Shown here in pieces: positions 39,942 through 48,685 of a DNA stretch of 64,000 nucleotides. Origin of the DNA: Methylophaga sp. 41_12_T18 (GTDB taxonomy: Bacteria; Pseudomonadota; Gammaproteobacteria; Nitrosococcales; Methylophagaceae); contig MAAI01000090.1 in the NCBI GenBank assembly GCA_002163115.1, positions 60,888-124,887 of the forward strand. The letters are read 5' to 3'. The notes below the pieces were generated by a model. The model did not search any database. It was not told the origin of the DNA and saw only the letters and a program-made list of their open reading frames with translations. Each line of letters starts with the position of its first letter. Position 1 is the stretch's first letter. Position numbers and translations under genes: made by a program.

Positions 39942-41005
39942 CTACGGTATTGCAACGCTATATTGCGACAACGATTTTAACTAGCACTGCATTAGTTTTA
40001 TTTATATTGCTCGGTATTTATACCTTTATGGACTTCATCACCGAGTTAGATGATTTAGGAAAAGGCCAATATCAAATAGGTGATATCGCTTCATTTATCG
40101 CTTTGTCGATGCCAAAACGTATTTATGAGTTATTACCGATAGCTGCCTTGTTAGGTAGTGTATTGGGTTTAGGTAACCTTGCCAGCCAAAGTGAATTGGT
40201 GGCGATGCGTGCAGCTGGCATGTCAGTGCAACAGATTAATAAAGCAGTGATGATCGTGGCGGTATGTTTGATGTTTGTCGCGGTTATCGTTGGTGAAGTA
40301 ATACGCCCACCTGCTGAGCAAAAAGCACGACAAATGCAATCTGTTGCTCAAACAGGAACCATAGGTTCGCGATCTGATCACGGTTTTTGGACGCGAGATG
40401 GCTTGCACTTCAACCATATTCGACAAATTTTACCGGATGGACGTTTTTCTGATATTTCGATTTATGAATTTGATCCTGACAATCGCTTACGCATCATTAC
40501 TAAAGCTGAAGTGGCTGAATATGATGAAGACAGTTGGACCCTGTCTAATGTTGTGCAAAGCACTATAGATGAGCAAGGGGTGCGAATTCGTTCAGTAGAA
40601 CATGCTCGGTGGAAATCTCAGCTCAACCCCGGCATGGTTAATGTCGTAGTGGTACCGCCTGAGTTCTTACCTGTTTGGGGTTTATTAGAATATGTAGCTT
40701 TCTTAAAACAAAACCACCAAGCAGTTGAGCGGTATCAACTGGCATTTTGGATGAAAGTGATGATGCCTATTAGCTCTGCGGTAATGGTATTTTTAGCAGT
40801 ACCTTTTATCTTTGGACCATTACGTTCAACGCCAATCGGTGGCCGTATTTTAGCCGGTGCTTTAATTGGCATCGGCTTTCATTTATTTAATCAAAGCTTC
40901 CAGCATATTGGTTTAGTCTTTGGCGTATTACCTTGGTTAACTGCAGCATTTCCACCGCTAGTATTTGCGGGCATAGGTTATTATTTGATGCAACGAGTAA
41001 GGTAA
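39938..41005 (+). CDS. lptG: LPS export ABC transporter permease LptG
   Basis: Second permease of LptB2FG. The 355-residue protein starts LQRYIATTILTSTALVLFILLGIYTFMDFITELDDLGKGQY, a textbook LptG N-terminus, followed by the MPKRIYELLPIAALLGSVLGLG helices, a periplasmic jellyroll (about 125-255, GSRSDHGFWTRDGLHFNHI) and C-terminal segments with RSTPIGGRILAGALIGIGFH. I chose the ATG at 39938, overlapping the lptF stop; the frame's earlier start at 39905 lies inside lptF. Confidence 0.95.
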   Translation: MTTVLQRYIATTILTSTALVLFILLGIYTFMDFITELDDLGKGQYQIGDIASFIALSMPKRIYELLPIAALLGSVLGLGNLASQSELVAMRAAGMSVQQINKAVMIVAVCLMFVAVIVGEVIRPPAEQKARQMQSVAQTGTIGSRSDHGFWTRDGLHFNHIRQILPDGRFSDISIYEFDPDNRLRIITKAEVAEYDEDSWTLSNVVQSTIDEQGVRIRSVEHARWKSQLNPGMVNVVVVPPEFLPVWGLLEYVAFLKQNHQAVERYQLAFWMKVMMPISSAVMVFLAVPFIFGPLRSTPIGGRILAGALIGIGFHLFNQSFQHIGLVFGVLPWLTAAFPPLVFAGIGYYLMQRVR

Positions 41006-41061
41006 AATATCAGGACGTTAGTTTTATAGTTAGGCAGAGGAAATAATCAGAAAGGGAAACG

Positions 41062-42783
41062 ATGATTACAATTAATGCTATAGAAACTGAGCAATGTCAG
41101 ATCATTTATCGACAGTCACCAATATTCTTAGTGGTGACGATATTGTTAATGTTGTTAATTGATAGTTATTACTGGGATAAAGTGTCATCAGGGTTATTAA
41201 TGCTGTGGTCGACTGCGGTTATTGCATTAACTATTGTTAGATTAATGATGGTTAAGCGCTTTAATAGGCAAGCAGCTGAAAATGAACCTAGACGTTGGTT
41301 ATTTAAATCAGTCATTGCCTCTTTTATATCAGGTGTTTTATGGGGTATATGTTTACTCTTTATTATCTCGCCGATATTAAATATTGATGCTTTATTAATT
41401 ACCCTGATCTTGACTGGGATGGCTGCTGGCAGCTTAGTGCCACTTTCAACTTACCTTGCTAATTATTATGCGTTTTCAATCCCGACATTATTTCCACTAG
41501 CAATATTTTGTTATAGCCAATCAAGTTTTGAATTTTTCCTATCTGGAATATTAGTCACTATATTTTTAGTTGCCATGTTGGGATTTTCTTTATTAGTTAA
41601 TCGCAATGTAATTGAAACGATTAAGCTTCGCTTTGAAAATGTAGATTTACTTGAAAACTTTAAAAAACAGAAAGAGTTAGCGGAGAAAGCTAATATAGAT
41701 AAATCGAGATTTTTGGCAGCGACTAGTCATGACTTACGCCAACCATTACATGCTTTAGATTTATATTTGGGGGCATTAACAGTAAAAATATCTGATGATG
41801 AGCACCTTGAATTATTAAATAAAATGCGGGCTTCAAGTCATGCCTTAAGTGATTTACTTAATGCTCTAATGGATATGTCGAGACTGGATTCCGCTGAGGT
41901 CGATGTTCACAATAAGCAATGCTCTTTGTCGGGACTGTTACTGTCTATTTGTCATGAGTATGAACAGCAAGCAGCTGAACGAAACATTGAAATAAAAAGT
42001 AGTATTGCTGAATTAACGGTCTATACCGATCCTGTGTTGCTGGCACGCATGTTACGAAACTTGATTTCCAACGCGATTAAACATAATCAAGATTGTAAGG
42101 TGACTATTTCATTAGCAAAACAAGCTGGCGTAGCTAAAATAAAGATCATCGATGATGGCATAGGCATTGCCGAAGATGAGTTATCAAATATTTTTTCTGA
42201 GTTCTATCAACTTAATAACCCTGAGCGTGACCGAACGAAGGGCTTGGGACTGGGTTTAGCAATAGTTAAGCGATTATCAAGTTTACTGAATATCCCGCTC
42301 AGTGTGGATAGTAAACTAGGTCGAGGTACTCAATTTAGCTTGTCATTAGCTACCTCCGAAATAGAGTTAGAAGATTTCTCAGCCATAGAAAATGTCGAAC
42401 AAGTTGATTTGGTGGGCAAGTTTATTATGGTGATTGATGATGAATATGCCGTTAGAGATTCGCTGAAAGCATTACTTCGTTCGTGGCAGTGTGAAGTCTT
42501 GATGGCCGCTGACGAACAGGAATTAATGACAATGATTCAAACAGATAATTACCCAAGTCCAGATTTAATTATTTCTGATTATCGTTTACGAAATAATGTC
42601 ACTGGTATTGAGGTGATTACAACCGTTCGTCAGTTTTATAAGCAAACACTACCGGTATTAATTGTGACCGGTGATTCTTCACAAACGATCAATGATGAAG
42701 TGGCTCGCAATGACTGCCAGTTAATATTAAAACCAGTTGCAAGCAATGACTTAAAGGCCATAGTTAAACAGTTAGTCAGTTAA
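41062..42783 (+). CDS. Hybrid sensor histidine kinase
   Basis: A 573-residue membrane kinase. Several hydrophobic segments fill residues 20-180 with little periplasmic sequence, so the signal may be sensed in or near the membrane. A HisKA domain carries His223 in SHDLRQPLHALDLYLGAL, the HATPase has the N-box RNLISNAIKHN (332-342) and G-boxes DDGIGIA and KGLGLGLAI. A C-terminal receiver has acidic residues DDE, phospho-acceptor Asp506 (IISDYRL) and Lys557 (LKP). The DNA-binding partner is probably the LuxR-type regulator encoded convergently, four bases away. The pair borders the Tad pilus locus, resembling PprA/PprB of Pseudomonas aeruginosa in layout. Confidence 0.9.
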   Translation: MITINAIETEQCQIIYRQSPIFLVVTILLMLLIDSYYWDKVSSGLLMLWSTAVIALTIVRLMMVKRFNRQAAENEPRRWLFKSVIASFISGVLWGICLLFIISPILNIDALLITLILTGMAAGSLVPLSTYLANYYAFSIPTLFPLAIFCYSQSSFEFFLSGILVTIFLVAMLGFSLLVNRNVIETIKLRFENVDLLENFKKQKELAEKANIDKSRFLAATSHDLRQPLHALDLYLGALTVKISDDEHLELLNKMRASSHALSDLLNALMDMSRLDSAEVDVHNKQCSLSGLLLSICHEYEQQAAERNIEIKSSIAELTVYTDPVLLARMLRNLISNAIKHNQDCKVTISLAKQAGVAKIKIIDDGIGIAEDELSNIFSEFYQLNNPERDRTKGLGLGLAIVKRLSSLLNIPLSVDSKLGRGTQFSLSLATSEIELEDFSAIENVEQVDLVGKFIMVIDDEYAVRDSLKALLRSWQCEVLMAADEQELMTMIQTDNYPSPDLIISDYRLRNNVTGIEVITTVRQFYKQTLPVLIVTGDSSQTINDEVARNDCQLILKPVASNDLKAIVKQLVS

Positions 42784-42786
42784 GCG

Positions 42787-43392
42787 TTACAAAGCAAGCA
42801 TTGATCTAGCCTTATTTGCAGCTTGAGTGCGGTTATCAACCTCTAACTTGGATAATAGCTGGCTAACATATTGTTTAATGGTGCCTTCCGAGAATTCCAT
42901 TTGACGGGCAATTTCTTTATTAGTTATTCCTTGGCCAAGATAAGTAAGTAATTGCAGTTGTTTGTCTGATAGTGAGGCTAAAATCGGATCCTCAACTTTG
43001 TCTGCAAGCGCTTTAGTTTGGTAAGTTTTACCTTGTATAACCATGTTGAGTGCTTTGAGTATTTCAGTGCCTTCACTGGCTTTAGTGACATAACCTGCAG
43101 CACCATTTTGTAAGCAAGCATTAATAGTCTGAGGATCATCATTGGCAGAGACAATTAATATCGGCGTTTCCGGCGATTGCTGCTTAACAGTGTTAATACT
43201 GGTGATTCCAGACATTCCAGGCATGGTTAAATCGAGTAATATTAAGTCAAACTTTTGTTGTTGATTTAATAAATCTATAATGGATGTGAAATCAGCAGCA
43301 AAGCTGATATTCGCTTGATCGTTATAGTGTTTTATCCAAACAGCCATGCTATCTCGAAACAGGCCATGGTCATCCGCGAGTAAAATCTTCAA
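42787..43392 (-). CDS. LuxR/NarL-type response regulator
   Basis: A 201-residue two-domain regulator. The receiver has Asp7, Asp8, phospho-acceptor Asp54 (ILLDLTMPG) and Lys104 (YVTKA). The C-terminal LuxR helix-turn-helix covers about 135-198 (LSDKQLQLLTYLGQGITNKEIA, FSEGTIKQYVSQLLSKLEV). It is convergent with the hybrid kinase gene and divergent from the Flp pilin gene across 218 bp, so it is well placed to control the pilus cluster. PprB, the LuxR-type activator of the Pseudomonas Tad genes, is the known parallel; orthology is not claimed. Confidence 0.92.
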   Translation of the reverse strand: MKILLADDHGLFRDSMAVWIKHYNDQANISFAADFTSIIDLLNQQQKFDLILLDLTMPGMSGITSINTVKQQSPETPILIVSANDDPQTINACLQNGAAGYVTKASEGTEILKALNMVIQGKTYQTKALADKVEDPILASLSDKQLQLLTYLGQGITNKEIARQMEFSEGTIKQYVSQLLSKLEVDNRTQAANKARSMLAL

Positions 43393-43439
43393 AAGGTGAT
43401 ACCGTAAAATTTGTGTAAATAAAGGTCAAAAACTAACTA

Positions 43440-43454
43440 AAGTTAATATAACTT
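43440..43454. promoter_or_regulatory. Palindrome in the response regulator-flp intergenic region
   Basis: AAGTTA and TAACTT around ATA, a perfect 15-bp palindrome 48 bases upstream of the response regulator start. The ten bases TAATATAACT within it recur at 43579-43588 over the flp -10 element. Candidate regulator site, unproven in this A+T-rich region. Confidence 0.3.
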
Positions 43455-43559
43455 ATGCGTGGTATAGACTACTATGGACGGATAAAAATTATAACTATTA
43501 ATAAAAAAGCAGTGACGCTTTAGTGGTGTAGTGACAAAAAGGGTGATGGATTACTCGCA

Positions 43560-43587
43560 TTGTAATTGTAATGAAGTGTAATATAAC
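43560..43587 (+). promoter_or_regulatory. Candidate sigma-70 promoter of the Flp pilin gene
   Basis: TTGTAA at 43560-43565 and TATAAC at 43582-43587 with a 16-base spacer, then a GATAGGGGAC ribosome binding site and the ATG at 43611. The -35 match is weak, which would fit an activated promoter. Confidence 0.4.
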
Positions 43588-43610
43588 TCTTTTTGATAGG
43601 GGACAAAAAA

Positions 43611-43859
43611 ATGAAATCTAGACGTTTAAAACAACTCGGGCAGGGCATGACAGAGTACATCATTATTGTGGCGTTGATTGCTATCTCAGCGATCGCTGTT
43701 TACAACATCTTTGGTGATACAGTTCGTGGTCAAGTCGGTGATATGGCTGCTGAATTGGGTGGTGGTGATGGTATTGCAGCCGGTGCAGCCGGTGCAGGTA
43801 ATGCTAACGCTGAAGCTGCAGCTGATTATACTTTAACTGACTTCCAGCAAGACGAATAA
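43611..43859 (+). CDS. flp: Flp-type major pilin
   Basis: Structural subunit of the Tad pilus, 82 residues. The N-terminus has a basic leader (MKSRRLKQLG) followed by QGMTEYIIIVALIAISAIAVYNIF: cleavage after the Gly leaves Glu at +5 and Tyr at +6, the mark of Flp prepilins, and a single hydrophobic helix that packs the fibre core. The C-terminal part is unusually rich in Gly and Ala (GGGDGIAAGAAGAGNANAEAA). AGGGGAC precedes the ATG. As first gene of the cluster with a good ribosome binding site it should be the most expressed. Confidence 0.92.
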   Translation: MKSRRLKQLGQGMTEYIIIVALIAISAIAVYNIFGDTVRGQVGDMAAELGGGDGIAAGAAGAGNANAEAAADYTLTDFQQDE

Positions 43860-43895
43860 TATTTAACTTTTTCGTTGTTGTAAAAATTTACTGCC

Positions 43896-45983
43896 ATGAA
43901 CAGTAAAAATAAACAGATTCAAAAGCAAAAAGGGCAAGCCATGTTATTTGGCTTGCTTTTTTTAGCGGTCAGCATCATGACGTTATTGGTGCTTTATAAC
44001 CAAGGTCAATTGGTTAAAAACCGTGTTCAAATTGAAAACGCAGCCGATGCGGCTGTTTATTCACAAGCTAAGTTAGCAGCTAGAAATCAAAATTTCGCTG
44101 CCTATACCAATCGAGCCATGGTCGCTAATGAAGTCTCGATTGGCCAAATGGTTGCCTTGTTATCATGGGCAAAACATTACAAACAAATCAGTTCATTCAC
44201 CAACTTTCCAGCTTATCAAGTCCCAATTGCTCCACCTTCACCAGTAACGATGGCTCAAGTGCTTAATGCGATTACAACGCCTTGGGTATTGATGGGGACT
44301 GCAGTAGAAGCGCCCACTAATGTAATGGTGAAAAAATGGCCAACGGTCATTTCCTACTTTAATGGTGCCTTAGGTTTATTCCAAAAAGTTTTTGCGTTAT
44401 CAACCCTAGAAGCACAAGTGGAAATGAACCTCAACGTGCTTGAGGATTATGAATTTGATCCTGCTGAACCAGAACTTTATATACCGGTGGTTGGCTGGTA
44501 TTTCTTCACACAAAATGTACTGCTGACTTATTTTGGTGACTATTTCGATATAAGTGATCTTAAAGATGCGATGGCCGGCACTGATACTGGCAATGCCGAT
44601 GTTGATAATTTATTGATGGATTTTGCCGGTAGTGACGTCGGCAGCTTTGAAACGATGATCAATGATAATTCACCACGAGTTGCTTCAGGTAGTGGCGATG
44701 AAACAAATGCGGTGGAATCTTATCAACGCTATGCAGCGATTGTTAACCGTAATCGTGAAGCCTTTACTAAAGATCGGCATTGGGATTTTGGTGGCGGCTT
44801 TAATCTTAATATCCCATTAACGCTTCCTTTAGGAATCGTGACCTTAAGGATTGAGCTGGATCTTGGGGTGTGGAGTGGTATTAAAAATGATGGTGGTACT
44901 GCCTACCTTGCCCATGACTCGCTGCAAAGTGATGGTGACATTGAAAAGCTTGGTTGGGCATCTATTGATGTTGCTTCCTTTGGTGTGGAGATAGACATAG
45001 GTTTATTTGTAAACATTGAGTTGTGTCTACCTATTATTGGTTGTGAAAATTGGACCTTACTTGATGTTGATTTTACGATACCAATAGGACTGCCTCTGGC
45101 TGGGGCAACCCATCAAGTAGTCAGTGATCTCACCAATAGTAAAAAAGTATTATCAGATTGGGGGCTGCCCGGCATGTCTGATCCCGGCATGTATGGTGGG
45201 GATGATGATGATGTTCGTAATAGCGGGGCCTTTGATCTATTCCATGCAACCGACCTATTGTGGGGGCAGGCATCACCGACATTAGCACCTGGAATGTATG
45301 GAGTTAAACCAACGGATGTCACTGATAGTTATGGTGCTCCTCCAGCTTTCTTTTCGTTAGGTGAGTCATTTCAAACATCGGCTCGTAGTTATGAATTTAC
45401 GATTGCTGTGGCTAAAAGTTTAGATGATGTAGAAACGACTGATTCAGATACCTTTAATATCAGTACCGGTGATAGTTCGGATTGGGATGGTACAGATATT
45501 TCGTACACTCGTTTTGATGTCGAAACACACTCACGAGCACAAGGTGATGATTTTGCAGCTGATTATCAGCAAGTGATTTGGGCTGATGAAAGGCCGATGA
45601 TGACGATTAGTTCGGCTGAAACTTACTTTAGTAATGCGATGCAATCTAATGCTGATGGTAGTAGTGAACCTGCCAGTTTATTTAGTCCGTTTTGGGATGC
45701 CCGCCTACGTGAGCCGAGTCCAGTCGCTATTTTAATTGCTTCTGGTGAGATTGACTGGGAAGCGATTTTTGATGGTATCAGTGGCAGTGCTACTGATTTA
45801 GTCGAATGGATGTTGAATGAGGTCGGAGATCGCTTAGTTGATTCTGGTGTTGATTACTTAGTATCACAAGTGGATGCACCTTTTGATTCCGTTATAGAAC
45901 CGCCAATACAAGATGCGGCAACAGAAGTTAAAGATGTCGCTATTGATGCAGTGATGGATCAATTAGAGGACTTCATGCCATGA
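43896..45983 (+). CDS. Large TadG-like pilus-assembly protein
   Basis: A 695-residue protein with a basic N-terminus, the motif KGQAMLFGLLFLAVSIMTLLVLYNQ as the single membrane helix (about 13-37) and VKNRVQIENAADAAVYSQAKLAARN right after it, which is the TadG/TadE-like signature (the lQnaADAAaL pattern). The remaining 640 residues are extracytoplasmic, Asp/Ser/Gly-rich and without a recognised domain. The residue that should be Glu at +5 of a prepilin is Phe or Leu, so cleavage by a prepilin peptidase is doubtful. It overlaps the next gene by four bases. A weak ribosome binding site suggests coupling to flp expression. Confidence 0.78.
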   Translation: MNSKNKQIQKQKGQAMLFGLLFLAVSIMTLLVLYNQGQLVKNRVQIENAADAAVYSQAKLAARNQNFAAYTNRAMVANEVSIGQMVALLSWAKHYKQISSFTNFPAYQVPIAPPSPVTMAQVLNAITTPWVLMGTAVEAPTNVMVKKWPTVISYFNGALGLFQKVFALSTLEAQVEMNLNVLEDYEFDPAEPELYIPVVGWYFFTQNVLLTYFGDYFDISDLKDAMAGTDTGNADVDNLLMDFAGSDVGSFETMINDNSPRVASGSGDETNAVESYQRYAAIVNRNREAFTKDRHWDFGGGFNLNIPLTLPLGIVTLRIELDLGVWSGIKNDGGTAYLAHDSLQSDGDIEKLGWASIDVASFGVEIDIGLFVNIELCLPIIGCENWTLLDVDFTIPIGLPLAGATHQVVSDLTNSKKVLSDWGLPGMSDPGMYGGDDDDVRNSGAFDLFHATDLLWGQASPTLAPGMYGVKPTDVTDSYGAPPAFFSLGESFQTSARSYEFTIAVAKSLDDVETTDSDTFNISTGDSSDWDGTDISYTRFDVETHSRAQGDDFAADYQQVIWADERPMMTISSAETYFSNAMQSNADGSSEPASLFSPFWDARLREPSPVAILIASGEIDWEAIFDGISGSATDLVEWMLNEVGDRLVDSGVDYLVSQVDAPFDSVIEPPIQDAATEVKDVAIDAVMDQLEDFMP

Positions 45984-46993
45984 TTATTGAAATGAAAAAA
46001 CCTTTAATTAGCCAGTCAGGCCAAGCAATGACTGAGTTTGTAGTGTCAGTAGCTTACGTTTTTTTAGGTTTGTTTGTCATTGTGCCGATGTTTGGAAAGT
46101 TAATGGACTTGCAGTTTCAAAACCAACAGGCATCACGTTATGTGGCTTGGGAACGTACAGTTTGGTTTGATCAAGGCGATACGCCTGATGAAAGTGAGAT
46201 CAGTGCTGAGTATTGGGAAAGCGTGGCTACCCGTGATGATGATGAACTGATGAACAGTGTTGAAAATCGTTTTTTTTATGGCAGTGGTACAGGTACGTTA
46301 AAACCTATTAGTATTGATGATATTGATGGTGTGGCCGGGGATACCAGCCCAATTTGGACTTATATGCAAAGTAAAAATACGATGTATGGCGGTACCACCT
46401 TAAGTGATGGCGAAGATCCTGAAACGGGTAAGAATACCTCGTTAGATGCTCAAAATACGCCAAGTGTTGCATATGGTGTGATAGATGTAATTGATGCCGG
46501 TATGGAAACAATCGCTAGTCCTATTAATTTCATGCTTGGTGCTTTAGGTGGTGACAACGATGATTTTCTTACCTTTGGCCAAGAAAGAAGAAATTACTTT
46601 AGTCCAGTATTAACAACACAATTAGCTGTCGGCAATAGTCATGGTGGTGGCGTAGGCGTGTGGGATAAAGAGGCCAATGGTGACTGGGGCTCAGGAATTG
46701 AAGATGCACTTTTTCAAAACTGGGATGGCCGTTTAGTCGCGCGTTCAGCCATTTTAGCTGATGGTTGGAATACGCAAAGTTTAGAGCATTATCAGCAACG
46801 ATCGGATGATTTTGTACCGTCGACTATGTTTGATAATGACTTATTTGATGCTGTGATTGAGGTTGCCAGCCTTTTAGATGGTGCAATTGGTAGTTTAGAG
46901 TTTGGTGCTGTGGGGATTGAGCCGATGCCTGCTGAAGATGGCGAGCCGTTAGAGGTAAGCTGTGATGATGGATTTTGTTATTACGATGATTAA
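45980..46993 (+). CDS. TadE-like pseudopilin or minor pilin
   Basis: A 337-residue protein starting at an ATGA overlap with the previous gene. The N-terminus SGQAMTEFVVSVAYVFLGLFVIVPMF has the Gly-x4-Glu-Phe prepilin site and one hydrophobic helix, followed by FQNQQASRYVAWERTVWF, typical of TadE-like proteins. The long remainder is acidic (many Asp and Gly) with no family I can name and ends in a Cys pair and Tyr/Asp tail (CDDGFCYYDD). A role in pilus initiation or decoration is inferred. Its end overlaps the next gene by eight bases. Confidence 0.75.
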   Translation: MIIEMKKPLISQSGQAMTEFVVSVAYVFLGLFVIVPMFGKLMDLQFQNQQASRYVAWERTVWFDQGDTPDESEISAEYWESVATRDDDELMNSVENRFFYGSGTGTLKPISIDDIDGVAGDTSPIWTYMQSKNTMYGGTTLSDGEDPETGKNTSLDAQNTPSVAYGVIDVIDAGMETIASPINFMLGALGGDNDDFLTFGQERRNYFSPVLTTQLAVGNSHGGGVGVWDKEANGDWGSGIEDALFQNWDGRLVARSAILADGWNTQSLEHYQQRSDDFVPSTMFDNDLFDAVIEVASLLDGAIGSLEFGAVGIEPMPAEDGEPLEVSCDDGFCYYDD

Positions 46994-47657
46994 TAAACAA
47001 CGATTTTTGAGCCTGTTATTACTGGGTCTGTCTAGTCTTGCACAGGCCAACTGTGACTTTGATGACTTTCCGGTGATGGATGAAATGCAAGTGCAGTCAG
47101 TAATGGATGATGCTAATTATAATAACCGACCAATGATGGTACGTAGTTTTTATGCCGATGTAAGTTATCAAAGTGTCGTTAATCATTATCACAAACGCTG
47201 GGATAAGCGTTATGACGACACTGCTTTTGGAATCTGGCATCAGATTACAACGATGACAGATGATTGCATGATGACCGTGCAAGTGACACCACAAACTGAT
47301 TCCGATAGCCATGGCCGATTGATTATTAGTAACCCTCCTACGATTGCTTCAACCGAGCCTTTGGGCGGTGATGTTATTGCCCCGAGTGATGCAATAGTGG
47401 TTTCAGACTTGACAACAAATGATGGGCCTAAACTCGGTCGCATTACTATGTTAGCGAGCAGTGATAGTGTCAGTGAAGTCGCTTCATTTTATCAATCTGA
47501 AATGGTCAATAAGGGCTGGGTAAGTGACCGTGATTTTAGTGAAGACGGTGCTAAAGTATTAGTTTTTCGCAATGGTTTAAATGTCAGCAATATCGTTCTT
47601 ATTCCTGCTGGTGACGGTACCACACAGATACTAATCAATGAAGAGACGGTCAAATAA
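46986..47657 (+). CDS. Exported protein with duplicated domain, Tad-locus associated
   Basis: A 223-residue protein with a signal peptide (MINKQRFLSLLLLGLSSLAQA) and a mature N-terminus NCDFDDF. Two regions share a layout: SFYADVSYQSVVNHYHKRW...MMTVQVTP and LASSDSVSEVASFYQSEMVNKGW...GTTQILI, each a helix with Val/Tyr heptad followed by strands, suggesting an internal duplication of a small alpha/beta domain. I do not recognise the family. I chose the ATG at 46986, overlapping the preceding stop; the frame extends eight codons upstream. It overlaps the next gene by one base, so it is embedded in the pilus operon. Confidence 0.72.
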   Translation: MINKQRFLSLLLLGLSSLAQANCDFDDFPVMDEMQVQSVMDDANYNNRPMMVRSFYADVSYQSVVNHYHKRWDKRYDDTAFGIWHQITTMTDDCMMTVQVTPQTDSDSHGRLIISNPPTIASTEPLGGDVIAPSDAIVVSDLTTNDGPKLGRITMLASSDSVSEVASFYQSEMVNKGWVSDRDFSEDGAKVLVFRNGLNVSNIVLIPAGDGTTQILINEETVK

Positions 47658-48652
47658 TGCATAAGCAGTACGGACAATCAATGGTCGAGTATGCCATTGT
47701 CTGTGCAGCGTTGATCAGCGCCTTGTTTTGGGGGGCGAATGCTGAGTGTGATGGTCATGAGAACTGTCTGGGAAAATTACTGACAGTAATGCATGACAAC
47801 TATGATGGCTATTCCAGTTCAATATCAGCGATACAACAATACGGTGAGTTTGAAAACGGCGACTTCGATGATGATAGTGAGGACGGTGGTGGCGATAGTG
47901 GTGGTGGCAGTGATGGCGGCGGTTCTGAGTCTGGCGGCGGCATGAATTCACAGCTTAATCCTGATGGTTTAGCTGAAGTAACGACGGTCAGCACGACTAA
48001 TCAATTTATTACTTATGGTTACTTGGCTGCCGATGGCACAGTAACGGATAACAATGGCAATGTGGTCGGTGTCTATGATGCCGATACTAATACGATTGAA
48101 TTAAATGATGGTTCCGTCACCGGGGTAAGCCTTAATACTGAAGTAGTTGATGAAGAGGGCAATGTTTTGCATATTCGTGCTATTACTAATTGTATTGGTG
48201 CCGTTCATAGTTGGGGCTATGTCAGCAAGGCGACGGGCAAAGTCTTTAACAGCCTGAACCGAGGTGAAATGGATATCGGTAGTTTGTGTACTAAAGCTTC
48301 CTTTAAAGTGGTAAATGATGGTGTAGAACAGCCGGGACGAGTAATTGATGGCGAGTATTATGCCTCTGTTTTTGCAGCAGATGTCAGTGCAACTCCATTG
48401 ACATCATCAGGTGAAGTTATCTATTGGGATGATTTAGGTATTTGTTCAGTTATGGTTAATAACTGGGATGGCGATGTGGATACAGATCAAGATGATGATG
48501 ATGTTTACGCTGACCGGTTAGCCTTATTTAATGATGATGACCGAAACCTGGGCGAGATGGACCAATTTGATTATATAGAGCAGACAGCACTTTATGGCGT
48601 TCCAACGGAGTCAAATAACTGTCCAAGCTCACGAGTTTTATCCGAACCTTAA
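47657..48652 (+). CDS. Flp-type pilin fused to a large Gly/Asp-linked domain
   Basis: A 331-residue protein. Residues 1-24 are a Flp-like prepilin start: MHKQYG then QSMVEYAIVCAALISALF, with Glu at +5 and Tyr at +6. An acidic Gly/Ser linker of about 20 residues (77-95, GGGDSGGGSDGGG) joins it to a C-terminal domain of about 235 residues containing DGTVTDNNGNVVG (126-138), VVDEEGNVLHIR and several Cys. The motif is the one repeated in the CpaB protein of the same locus. It resembles a tip or adhesin-like minor pilin that carries a functional domain on a pilin stalk; this is inference. It starts one base inside the preceding gene. Confidence 0.75.
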   Translation: MHKQYGQSMVEYAIVCAALISALFWGANAECDGHENCLGKLLTVMHDNYDGYSSSISAIQQYGEFENGDFDDDSEDGGGDSGGGSDGGGSESGGGMNSQLNPDGLAEVTTVSTTNQFITYGYLAADGTVTDNNGNVVGVYDADTNTIELNDGSVTGVSLNTEVVDEEGNVLHIRAITNCIGAVHSWGYVSKATGKVFNSLNRGEMDIGSLCTKASFKVVNDGVEQPGRVIDGEYYASVFAADVSATPLTSSGEVIYWDDLGICSVMVNNWDGDVDTDQDDDDVYADRLALFNDDDRNLGEMDQFDYIEQTALYGVPTESNNCPSSRVLSEP

Positions 48653-48685
48653 TAACAAAATTATAATGAATGTAGGAATGAAAGT

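Noticed and set aside
47715..47994. Minus-strand open frames rich in His or Pro
   Set aside because: They lie antisense to the Gly/Asp linker of the pilin fusion; the odd composition is the mirror of GGT/GAT codons, with no ribosome binding site.
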